Source: an uncultured Methylococcaceae bacterium | GTDB taxonomy: Bacteria > Pseudomonadota > Gammaproteobacteria > Methylococcales > Methylomonadaceae | Assembly: GCA_903939355.1 (NCBI GenBank) | Contig: CAJAHC010000389.1 | Location: 1-14,347 of the forward strand | Direction of reading: 5' to 3' | Length of the DNA: 14,347 nt | Part shown: piece by piece, positions 8,141 through 14,347 of the stretch | Numbering within the stretch: position 1 is the first letter of the stretch | How the letters are laid out: each line of letters begins with the position of its first letter | The notes under the pieces: model-generated | The model's database searches: none | What the model saw: the letters and a program-made list of their open reading frames with translations, nothing else | What the model was told of the DNA's origin: nothing | Made by a program: the position numbers and the translations under genes

Positions 8141-9442
8141 CTAAGTTACTTTATTATGGTTTTCGGGTACATCACGTCTGGTTGCTCCAGTATAAAGTTG
8201 CCTTGGTCGACCAATTTTTTGGTCGGGATCGGCTATCATTTCAGCCCAATGTGCAATCCAGCCTACAGTTCTGCCCATTGCAAACATGGCGGTAAACATA
8301 TTACTTGGTATACCTAAGGCATGAAAGACGATGCCTGAATAAAAATCCACGTTAGGATATAGTTTTTTATCAATGAAGTAGTTATCTTCAAGAGCAATTC
8401 GTTCAAGCTCAAGAGCTAACTTAAATAGTTTGTCATCATGCAGACCGAGCTCTGTAAGGACTTCATGGCAGGTAGCTCGCATCAGTTTGGCTCGAGGGTC
8501 GTGATTTTTATAAACGCGATGGCCAAAACCCATTAGACGGAATGAATCATTCTTATCCTTGGCTTTAGCAATATATTTAGGAATATGCGATACATCACCA
8601 ATTTCTTTTAACATGTTAAGCACCGCTTCGTTTGCTCCGCCATGGGCCGCACCCCAAAGACAAGCAATGCCAGCGGTAATACAGGCGTAAGGGTTTGCAC
8701 CACTAGAGCCAGCCAGACGCACTGTGGAAGTTGAAGCATTTTGTTCATGATCAGCGTGAAGAATTAAAATTCTATCCAAAGCCCGAACCAATACTGGATT
8801 AGGCACGAAATCGTCACACGGCGTACCAAGCATCATACGCATAAAGTTTTCGACATAACTTAGCTTGTTTTGTGGGTACATAAATGGCAGTCCAGTACTG
8901 TATTTATGACACATAGCAACGATAGTGGGTACTTTTGCTATCAGGCGAATGGCACTAATATCCCGATCATTTTTGGATTTTATATCAAGAGCATCATGAT
9001 AGAAGGCCGATAATGCACCTACAACAGCAACCATAATGGCCATTGGGTGAGCATCGCGGCGAAAGCCTTTAAAGAAGTTGGTGAGTTGGTCATGAACCAT
9101 CGTATGGATCGTGATGGTACTTTCAAACTCTTGCATTTCTGAGGTAGTTGGTAACTCACCATTTAGCAGCAAGTAACAAACTTCAAGAAAAGTACATTTT
9201 TCTGCCAATTGTTCAATAGGGTAACCACGATAGAGTAATATGCCCGCTTCACCATCTATGTAAGTGATGGTTGAGCTGCAACTGGCAGTCGATGTAAACC
9301 CCGGATCATAAGTAAACATGCCAGTTTGTTTATAAAGTGCCTCTACATTAATGACATCAGGCCCCGTTGTTCCAGATAATACAGGTAATTCGCACAATGA
9401 ATGAGCGTTTTCATTTAAACTCAGGCTACGTATATGGGTCAT
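8141..9442 (-). CDS. gltA: Citrate synthase, type II
   Basis: The enzyme condenses acetyl-CoA with oxaloacetate to citrate, the entry step of the citric acid cycle, in the cytoplasm. From the ATG at 9442 the protein has 433 residues, the length of hexameric, NADH-regulated gammaproteobacterial enzymes. Catalytic residues are visible: the second histidine of [14 protein letters not shown] (H232), the histidine of [10 protein letters not shown] (H267) and the aspartate of NVDFYSG (D366). The block [15 protein letters not shown] is also present. An ATG five codons further upstream (9457) is possible but has no ribosome binding site. The start at 9442 has AAGAG (minus strand, 9449-9453) 6 nt before it. 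The gene follows eda by about 50 bp and is the last clear metabolic gene of the zwf-edd-eda-gltA operon. Confidence 0.96.
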   Translation of the reverse strand: MTHIRSLSLNENAHSLCELPVLSGTTGPDVINVEALYKQTGMFTYDPGFTSTASCSSTITYIDGEAGILLYRGYPIEQLAEKCTFLEVCYLLLNGELPTTSEMQEFESTITIHTMVHDQLTNFFKGFRRDAHPMAIMVAVVGALSAFYHDALDIKSKNDRDISAIRLIAKVPTIVAMCHKYSTGLPFMYPQNKLSYVENFMRMMLGTPCDDFVPNPVLVRALDRILILHADHEQNASTSTVRLAGSSGANPYACITAGIACLWGAAHGGANEAVLNMLKEIGDVSHIPKYIAKAKDKNDSFRLMGFGHRVYKNHDPRAKLMRATCHEVLTELGLHDDKLFKLALELERIALEDNYFIDKKLYPNVDFYSGIVFHALGIPSNMFTAMFAMGRTVGWIAHWAEMIADPDQKIGRPRQLYTGATRRDVPENHNKVT

Positions 9443-9495
9443 GGTTTTCTCTTGCATGTTAAGTAATGGTGTAGCATTTCATAATTTGCACAGGA

Positions 9496-10146
9496 TTAGG
9501 TGCGAGTAACATCAGCAATGGCTTGTTTTGCTAATTCAGTAACTTTAGACCAGTTTTTGGATTTTACAGCATCTGCGGGAACTAGCCAGGAGCCGCCAAC
9601 ACAAGCGACATTACTTAAGTTTAAGTAAGCCTTGTAATTCTCTGGAGATATACCACCAGTTGGACAAAAAGTTACTTGAGGAATTGGACCTGCAATTGAT
9701 TTTAACATGGGGATACCACCAGCAGCCTCAGCTGGAAAGAATTTAAAATGGTCAAGTCCGTATTCCATGCCCAGCATTAATTCTGACAGACTCGCTATGC
9801 CGGGAATTAAGGCAATATTGCCGATCTTTGCTGCAGCCAGTAAGGAGGGTGTTAAGCCGGGACTGATGGCAAAAACGGCTCCTGCATCTTCAGCAGCTTT
9901 TAATTGCTCAGGAGTAGTAATTGTCCCGGCACCGACAATAGCTTCCTTTACTTCTTGACTAATGAGTCTGATAGCATCCAATGCGATAGGGGTACGTAGA
10001 GTAATTTCCAATACCTTGATGCCACCAGCTACCAAGGCTTTTGCTAAAGGAACAGCATCATCAAGGTTTTGAATGACCATGACCGGCATGACGGGCCCTG
10101 CATTTAAAACATCTTTGGGTTGGATTTTCCAGTTGTTTAGATTCAT
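9496..10146 (-). CDS. eda: KDPG/KHG aldolase
   Basis: Eda cleaves 2-keto-3-deoxy-6-phosphogluconate to pyruvate and glyceraldehyde 3-phosphate, the last step of the Entner-Doudoroff pathway. It also acts on 4-hydroxy-2-oxoglutarate. The 216-residue protein has the class I aldolase features of this family. The general acid/base glutamate is in VLEITLRT (E47), and GAGT lies at 72-75. The Schiff-base lysine is in [12 protein letters not shown] (K135), and the phosphate-binding CPTGGI is at 161-166. Length is normal. The ribosome binding site is weak. It is separated from edd by 99 bp that contain a hairpin-forming palindrome, the widest gap within the operon, which may tune expression of eda and gltA relative to zwf and edd. 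Confidence 0.97.
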   Translation of the reverse strand: MNLNNWKIQPKDVLNAGPVMPVMVIQNLDDAVPLAKALVAGGIKVLEITLRTPIALDAIRLISQEVKEAIVGAGTITTPEQLKAAEDAGAVFAISPGLTPSLLAAAKIGNIALIPGIASLSELMLGMEYGLDHFKFFPAEAAGGIPMLKSIAGPIPQVTFCPTGGISPENYKAYLNLSNVACVGGSWLVPADAVKSKNWSKVTELAKQAIADVTRT

Positions 10147-10168
10147 TTGTTACTCGTTTGTGTTGTAA

Positions 10169-10189
10169 GTCGGGTTAGCGTTACCCGAC
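10169..10189. repeat. REP-like palindrome between edd and eda
   Basis: GTCGGGT at 10169-10175 and ACCCGAC at 10183-10189 form a perfect 7-bp GC-rich stem with a 7-nt loop, inside an otherwise AT-rich gap. No T tract follows on the minus strand, so it is not a standard terminator. The GTCGGGTTA...ACCCGAC pattern resembles dispersed intergenic palindromes I recall from gammaproteobacterial genomes. Copy number cannot be judged from one window. Confidence 0.5.
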
Positions 10190-10245
10190 AAGTACGTTGG
10201 AAATGTTGGTTTATTTTATGCCAAGCCAATCAACAGTGAGTTATC

Positions 10246-12066
10246 TTAATCAACAAGAAAGAGGTTGGATGCACCGGTTTCAGCAGAAGAGGCGCCGAGT
10301 CTAAAGCCTCCGAACATCTCACGCCCCATGCCATAATGATGATTTTTAGAGGTATTTGGCAAAGGAATTCGATTATTAAATTCATTTTCGTCAACTAAGA
10401 CATTAATATTACCGGTTTGTAGATTCATATAAATAATGTCGCCAGTACGTACTTTAGCTAAAGGCCCACCCGCTTCACATTCTGGACACATGTGGATAGC
10501 AGAAGGTACTTTGCCTGAAGCGCCAGACATGCGGCCATCAGTGACCAGTGCGACTTTAAAGCCTTTATCTTGTAAGACACCTAAAGGTGGGGTCAGTTTA
10601 TGAAGTTCGGGCATACCATTAGACCGGGGGCCTTGAAAACGTAAAACAGCAATAAAGTCTTTTTCCAGTTCACCGCGTTTAAATGCGGCAAGCATATCTT
10701 CCTGATCATCAAATACAATAGCGGGGGCTTCAACGATTTGGTGGTCTATAGAAACTGCTGAAAGTTTGGATATGCCTCGGCCTAAATTACCACGCATAAC
10801 ATGTAAGCCACCACCTGTCGCAAAAGGGCTATCGACGGTGCTTAGAACGTTGGTATCTAAGGAGGCGTCGGACACAGGTTTCCAGATTAATTTATTATCA
10901 ATCAACTGAGGTTCTTGGCAGTAGTTCTTCATGCCTCGCTGATCAGCGACTGTTATAGTATCTTCATGTAACAGTCCGTTTCTTAATAGTTCGGCTATTA
11001 ATACACCCATGCCACCAGCTGCTTGAAAATGATTAACATCTGCAGGACCATTGGGATAGATTTTAGCTATTAACGGGATAGCTTTGGATAATCTGTCAAA
11101 ATCATCCCAATTAAGAATGATACCGGAGGCGCGGGCAATAGCGATTAAGTGCATAGTGTGATTGGTTGATCCACCTGTTGCCAACAAACCAATAACAGCA
11201 TTAATAATCGCTTTTTCCGAAACCATGTGAGCAATGGGGCGGTAATCGTCGCCCATGGCGGTAAATTTTAAAACTTGTTTTGCAGCGGCTTTAGTTAATT
11301 CATCACGTAAGGGTGTGTAGGGATTAATGAATGAGCTGCCCGGTAAGTGCAGGCCCATTATTTCCATCATCATCTGGTTACTGTTTGCTGTGCCATAAAA
11401 GGTGCAAGTGCCTGGGCTGTGGTAGGAAGCTGATTCAGCTTCAAGCAATTCTTTACGGCCAATTTTACCAATCGCATAGTCTTGGCGGGCTCGTGCTTTT
11501 TCTTTGTTGGTCAGGCCGCTGGGCATTGGACCAGCAGGAATAAACAGGGTAGGCAGATGGCCAAAGCTTAGCGCACCAATCAAGAGTCCAGGTACGATCT
11601 TATCACAAACACCTAAATACAAAGCGCCGTCAAACATGTTGTGACTCATGCCTATAGCAGTCGTCATGGCAATCAAGTCGCGGCTAAATAAGGATAGCTC
11701 CATTCCTGGTTGACCTTGGGTAATACCGTCACACATAGCGGGGACGCCACCGGCAACTTGGGCGACTCCACCTGCTTCTCTGATGGCGGCTTTAATTAAG
11801 TCAGGAGAATCTTTGTAGGGTTGATGAGCCGATAACATGTCATTGTAGGACGTGATGATGGCAATATTGGCTTTTTGATCGCCTGTTAAATCGGCTTTCT
11901 CACTGGCGCTACAAGCAGCAAAGCCATGAGCTAAATTACCGCAACCCATTCCTGAACGGATAGGGCCTTTTTTGGCGATAGCATCGATATAATTTAGGTA
12001 AGCTGAGCGGGTTTTATGGCTACGATCAACTATATCTTGCGTTACTTTTTCAATGACTGGGTGCAT
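10246..12066 (-). CDS. edd: 6-phosphogluconate dehydratase
   Basis: Edd dehydrates 6-phosphogluconate to 2-keto-3-deoxy-6-phosphogluconate, the defining step of the Entner-Doudoroff pathway. It uses a 4Fe-4S cluster and acts in the cytoplasm. The 606-residue protein is of normal length for the IlvD/Edd family. It shows [12 protein letters not shown] at 73-84, [15 protein letters not shown] at 111-125, LGVCDKI with C154 and [14 protein letters not shown] with C221. These positions match the cluster cysteines reported for the Zymomonas enzyme. Further on are [25 protein letters not shown] and, near the end, the Edd-type GREMFGGFR. The block between MCDG and TANSNQ, and the length, fit Edd better than dihydroxy-acid dehydratase, as does the neighbouring zwf and eda. 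AGGA lies about 8 nt before the ATG. It starts 33 bp after zwf. Confidence 0.97.
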   Translation of the reverse strand: MHPVIEKVTQDIVDRSHKTRSAYLNYIDAIAKKGPIRSGMGCGNLAHGFAACSASEKADLTGDQKANIAIITSYNDMLSAHQPYKDSPDLIKAAIREAGGVAQVAGGVPAMCDGITQGQPGMELSLFSRDLIAMTTAIGMSHNMFDGALYLGVCDKIVPGLLIGALSFGHLPTLFIPAGPMPSGLTNKEKARARQDYAIGKIGRKELLEAESASYHSPGTCTFYGTANSNQMMMEIMGLHLPGSSFINPYTPLRDELTKAAAKQVLKFTAMGDDYRPIAHMVSEKAIINAVIGLLATGGSTNHTMHLIAIARASGIILNWDDFDRLSKAIPLIAKIYPNGPADVNHFQAAGGMGVLIAELLRNGLLHEDTITVADQRGMKNYCQEPQLIDNKLIWKPVSDASLDTNVLSTVDSPFATGGGLHVMRGNLGRGISKLSAVSIDHQIVEAPAIVFDDQEDMLAAFKRGELEKDFIAVLRFQGPRSNGMPELHKLTPPLGVLQDKGFKVALVTDGRMSGASGKVPSAIHMCPECEAGGPLAKVRTGDIIYMNLQTGNINVLVDENEFNNRIPLPNTSKNHHYGMGREMFGGFRLGASSAETGASNLFLVD

Positions 12067-12099
12067 GTTTTTTTCCTGAGTTAAGTTTACGCGGGGTGT

Positions 12100-13569
12100 T
12101 TATTCTTCCCAAGCACGGCCATCTCTGGCAATCAATGCAACAGAGGCAACAGGACCCCATGTACCGGCGGAGTAAGGTTTGGGGACATCTCTGTAATGAT
12201 GCCAAGCATTTTGTATGGAATCAACCCACGTCCAAGCTTGTTCAATTTCTTCTCGACTAAGAAACAAAGTTGGATTGCCACGCATAGCTTCAAGTACCAA
12301 TTTTTCATAGCCGCCGAAAATACGACTTTCTTTAAAGGTATCAGAAAAGCTTAAATCCAGTTTGGTTTTTTGAAGTTTAATATGTTCATCAATGCCAGGT
12401 ATTTTATTAAGCATTTCAATTTCCACACCTTCATTCGGTTGTAGATGAATAATCAACTTATTGGGAGGTAGCTCACGAAAACTGTCTTTGAAAATATTGT
12501 GAGGCAACTGTTTGAAATACACAACGATTTCAGTTCGTTTGCCTGTTAAGCGTTTGCCAGTCCGTAAGTAAAAGGGTACACCCGCCCAACGCCAGTTATC
12601 AATATCAACGCGTAAGGCAACAAAGCTCTCGGCAGTGCTTTCAATATTTGCTCCGTCCTCTTCAAGGTAGCCAGGAACAGCGTTACCTTTGATATAACCT
12701 TTGGTGTACTGTCCGCGTACGGTTTTTTCTTCTACGTTGTTGATGGTAATCGGGCGGAGAGCTTTAAGTACTTTTATTTTTTCATTATGAATGCTTTCAG
12801 CTTCGAGGTTGACTGGCGGCTCCATGGCAATAAATGTCAAAATTTGCAGAAGGTGATTCTGTACCATATCGCGTAACTGTCCGGTTTTATCAAAATAATC
12901 CCAGCGACCTTCAATACCAACTTCTTCGCCAACTGTAATCTGAATATGGTCTATAGTATTGTGATTCCAGTTAGTAGTGAAGATTGAGTTAGCGAAGCGT
13001 AATGCCAATAAATTCAATACGGTTTCTTTGCCCAGATAATGATCAATGCGATAAACCTGTTTTTCGCTGAATACACCGGCCACTTCATCATTGATTTCTT
13101 TTGATGACTTTAGATCATGGCCTATTGGTTTTTCCATTACCATCCGTGAGCTTTCTGTTAAAACACCTGATGACGAAAGGCCTTGGCAAATGTTTTTGAA
13201 TAGAAAGGGAGACACAGCGAAGTAATTGACCATAATTCTCGATTTTTGGTCAATAACTGTATTTAATTGTTTATATTGCTCAGGCTTGGTCAAATCTATT
13301 CTTAAATAAGAAAGTCTTGCAGAAAAACGTTTCCAGACAATTCGATCAATGTCATCACTTAAAAAATCTTCTAAACTTTTGTGAGCTATCTCAACAAACG
13401 CTTTGCTTTCTATGTCATGTAGATCGACACCGATAATGCGAGTATCCGCTTCAAGAAAGTTTGCGTTTTCAAGGCGATAAAGGGAAATAATTAACTTTCG
13501 TTTTGATAAATCACCGAGCGCACCATAAATTACTAAATCACAGGGTTTAAATGCATTTTTGTCTTTCAT
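12100..13569 (-). CDS. zwf: Glucose-6-phosphate 1-dehydrogenase
   Basis: Zwf oxidises glucose 6-phosphate to 6-phosphogluconolactone with NAD(P)+, feeding both the Entner-Doudoroff and oxidative pentose phosphate routes. The 489-residue protein has the dinucleotide-binding fingerprint GALGDLSKRKL at 16-26, EKPIG at 146-150 and the substrate-binding signature RIDHYLGKE at 174-182. The catalytic histidine is in DMVQNHLLQ (H239). Length is normal. It is the first gene of the zwf-edd-eda-gltA operon; the expected lactonase gene pgl is not in the cluster. No clear Shine-Dalgarno sequence precedes the ATG at 13569. The region upstream has several inverted repeats that could be regulatory, but I see no good HexR-type site (TGTAAT...ATTACA). 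Confidence 0.97.
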   Translation of the reverse strand: MKDKNAFKPCDLVIYGALGDLSKRKLIISLYRLENANFLEADTRIIGVDLHDIESKAFVEIAHKSLEDFLSDDIDRIVWKRFSARLSYLRIDLTKPEQYKQLNTVIDQKSRIMVNYFAVSPFLFKNICQGLSSSGVLTESSRMVMEKPIGHDLKSSKEINDEVAGVFSEKQVYRIDHYLGKETVLNLLALRFANSIFTTNWNHNTIDHIQITVGEEVGIEGRWDYFDKTGQLRDMVQNHLLQILTFIAMEPPVNLEAESIHNEKIKVLKALRPITINNVEEKTVRGQYTKGYIKGNAVPGYLEEDGANIESTAESFVALRVDIDNWRWAGVPFYLRTGKRLTGKRTEIVVYFKQLPHNIFKDSFRELPPNKLIIHLQPNEGVEIEMLNKIPGIDEHIKLQKTKLDLSFSDTFKESRIFGGYEKLVLEAMRGNPTLFLSREEIEQAWTWVDSIQNAWHHYRDVPKPYSAGTWGPVASVALIARDGRAWEE

Positions 13570-13731
13570 GTGTTGATTGTCGAATAAAGATTTAAAGGCG
13601 GATGTAAAAAGCTGATTTTTGCATATAATTATTCCCCATTATCTCAGAATTTGTTGCAATATGCTGTTAATGATTGTGATGCTTTTTCTCTAAAGATGAA
13701 TGTAGCTATTAATGTTGGTTTTATTTGTACA

Positions 13732-13751
13732 AAAAAATCGTTAGATTTTTT
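13732..13751. repeat. 8-bp inverted repeat with 4-nt loop upstream of zwf
   Basis: AAAAAATC and GATTTTTT pair perfectly around GTTA. With one G-C pair the stem is weak, but it has the shape of a bidirectional A/T hairpin in the untranscribed or 5' leader region of zwf. Its role is unknown. Confidence 0.45.
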
Positions 13752-13757
13752 CGATAA

Positions 13758-13771
13758 ATTGTTATAACAAT
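13758..13771. promoter_or_regulatory. Perfect 14-bp palindrome ATTGTTATAACAAT, candidate operator
   Basis: An exact even palindrome about 190 bp upstream of the zwf start and about 80 bp upstream of the plus-strand promoter at 13853. Its size and position fit a dimeric repressor or activator site. It does not match HexR, and I cannot assign a regulator. Confidence 0.4.
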
Positions 13772-13852
13772 AATATTGTCACTATGAGTTGATATGACAT
13801 TTAGTTTCGCTTTTTCGCCGTCATCGGATATTTGATAAGGATTTGTTATTTG

Positions 13853-13881
13853 TTGACAATCTGCTTGTCGGCTTTTATAGT
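13853..13881 (+). promoter_or_regulatory. Near-consensus sigma-70 promoter
   Basis: TTGACA (13853-13858), a spacer of exactly 17 bp and TATAGT (13876-13881) match the sigma-70 consensus at 11 of 12 positions. Transcription should begin near 13888. An inverted repeat, GACAA at 13855-13859 with TTGTC at 13865-13869, overlaps the -35 and spacer and could be an operator. The downstream gene starts at 14076, so the leader would be nearly 190 nt. Confidence 0.75.
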
Positions 13882-13887
13882 ATCGAC

Positions 13888-13900
13888 TCACTATTAGTGA
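13888..13900. promoter_or_regulatory. 13-bp palindrome at the predicted transcription start
   Basis: TCACTA and TAGTGA form a perfect inverted repeat around a single T, sitting where the 13853 promoter should start transcription. It could be a repressor site, or a 5' stem of the transcript, although the loop would be too tight unless pairs open. Function is unknown. Confidence 0.4.
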
Positions 13901-14075
13901 TCTAAGCAAACTATTAATGTCAAATGTAGAACTTATTGATGATGGGTTTTAGCTTGTTAAATAAGCTTAGCCTTACTATTTTTCGGCAGTTGATCTTAGA
14001 TTACCCTAGGCTATATCCAGCAAAATTTAGATTGACGTGCTTTCACAATAACAATTAACTATTAAGGGGAAACAC

Positions 14076-14347
14076 ATGAGTTTTAAACACATAGTTGCAG
14101 TGCTATTGCTTTCAACCTGCTCATTGACAAATGTTTATGCGGCTGGAGAGCCTGTTAATGAGGATTTATCTCTGCTTTTTATGCTTTCTGAAGAGTTGAT
14201 TGATTTGGGTAAGCAGCATGATTCAGCTGGCTTTATAGAGTTTGTTGATATGGCTTTAAAGCTTGCCTCAGAGAACAGAAACAATTCCCTTATATTGCCT
14301 CGTGCCAGTGCTAAATTTAGAATAGCTAAATACGCAGTAAAAGAAGG
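14076..14347 (+). CDS. Secreted SmbP-like small protein, 3' end beyond window
   Basis: The frame is open for 90 codons to the window edge, so the gene is partial. Residues 1-22 form a signal peptide (MSFKH, then VAVLLLSTCSL) with a likely cleavage after VYA at 22. A cysteine at 15 is preceded by LST, a poor lipobox, so a lipoprotein is less likely. The mature part is helical in character, with repeated pattern blocks (EELIDLGKQHDSAGFIEFVDMAL, then SAKFRIAKYAVKEG). These recall the helical-hairpin layout of SmbP, a small periplasmic metal-binding protein of nitrifiers and methanotrophs. It is far poorer in histidine than the founding SmbP, so metal binding is doubtful. AAGGGG (14064-14069) lies 6 nt before the ATG. 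It is expressed away from zwf, probably from the promoter at 13853. Confidence 0.6.
   Translation, partial: MSFKHIVAVLLLSTCSLTNVYAAGEPVNEDLSLLFMLSEELIDLGKQHDSAGFIEFVDMALKLASENRNNSLILPRASAKFRIAKYAVKE

Larger units (their letters stand above)
13570..14075. other. Divergent non-coding region between zwf and the SmbP-like gene
   Basis: About 500 bp between divergently transcribed genes. From left to right it has an A/T-rich hairpin at 13732-13751 and a 14-bp perfect palindrome at 13758-13771. A near-consensus plus-strand promoter lies at 13853-13881 and a 13-bp palindrome at 13888-13900. The zwf promoter itself is not obvious. A 62-codon frame on the minus strand (13721-13909) overlaps the plus-strand promoter and both flanking palindromes, and shows no family resemblance. 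I treat it as non-coding. Confidence 0.5.

Noticed and set aside
9443..9457. Upstream ATG for citrate synthase at 9457
   Set aside because: No Shine-Dalgarno sequence before it; AAGAG lies correctly for the ATG at 9442. The five-residue extension is not excluded.
13570..13720. HexR operator upstream of zwf
   Set aside because: I looked for TGTAAT...ATTACA-type palindromes and found only a poor TGTAAAA...TTTTGCA resemblance near 13600, not enough to call.
13721..13909. 62-codon minus-strand frame upstream of zwf
   Set aside because: It overlaps a near-consensus plus-strand promoter and several palindromes, has no recognisable family blocks and no supporting context; most likely non-coding.

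Overview
This 14.3-kb, AT-rich chromosomal window holds twelve protein-coding genes that I can support: nine of central metabolism, biosynthesis or regulation, one bestrophin-family membrane protein, and two small exported proteins. There is also one broken or shortened gene, counted among neither. The proteins read as gammaproteobacterial. The combination of an Entner-Doudoroff operon, PEP carboxylase and an NhaR-type LysR regulator suggests a Methylococcales-type methanotroph or a relative. That placement is an inference from family resemblance, not a measured taxonomy. I see no tRNA, rRNA, CRISPR array, transposase or phage gene.

Layout. Positions 116-1123 (+) carry moaA (molybdopterin synthesis), which ends towards a minus-strand bestrophin-family channel gene (1454-2380). 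Next comes a minus-strand group read from right to left: a 68-codon remnant of a beta-carbonic anhydrase (6518-6724), ppc (3687-6485) and cysD (2752-3669), closely spaced and probably one transcript. A LysR/NhaR-type regulator (6836-7732, +) diverges from this group. The shared 111-bp control region contains a perfect 19-bp palindrome with a T-N11-A core. A small secreted cysteine-patterned protein follows (7755-8033, -). Then comes a minus-strand central-carbon operon, read from the right: zwf (12100-13569), edd (10246-12066), eda (9496-10146) and gltA (8141-9442). The right edge is a 506-bp non-coding region with palindromes and a near-consensus promoter, then the start of a secreted SmbP-like protein (14076 to the window end, +).

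How the genes fit together. Zwf, Edd and Eda oxidise glucose 6-phosphate through 6-phosphogluconate and KDPG to pyruvate and glyceraldehyde 3-phosphate. GltA commits acetyl-CoA and oxaloacetate to citrate. Ppc makes oxaloacetate from PEP and bicarbonate, so a carbonic anhydrase ahead of it would supply its bicarbonate. That anhydrase now lacks its whole zinc core, leaving an in-frame scar. This is the most unusual thing in the window. The second most unusual is cysD standing without its obligate partner gene cysN. I found no complete new multi-gene system; the observations are a gene scar, an operator, an orphan subunit and some unexplained intergenic structure.
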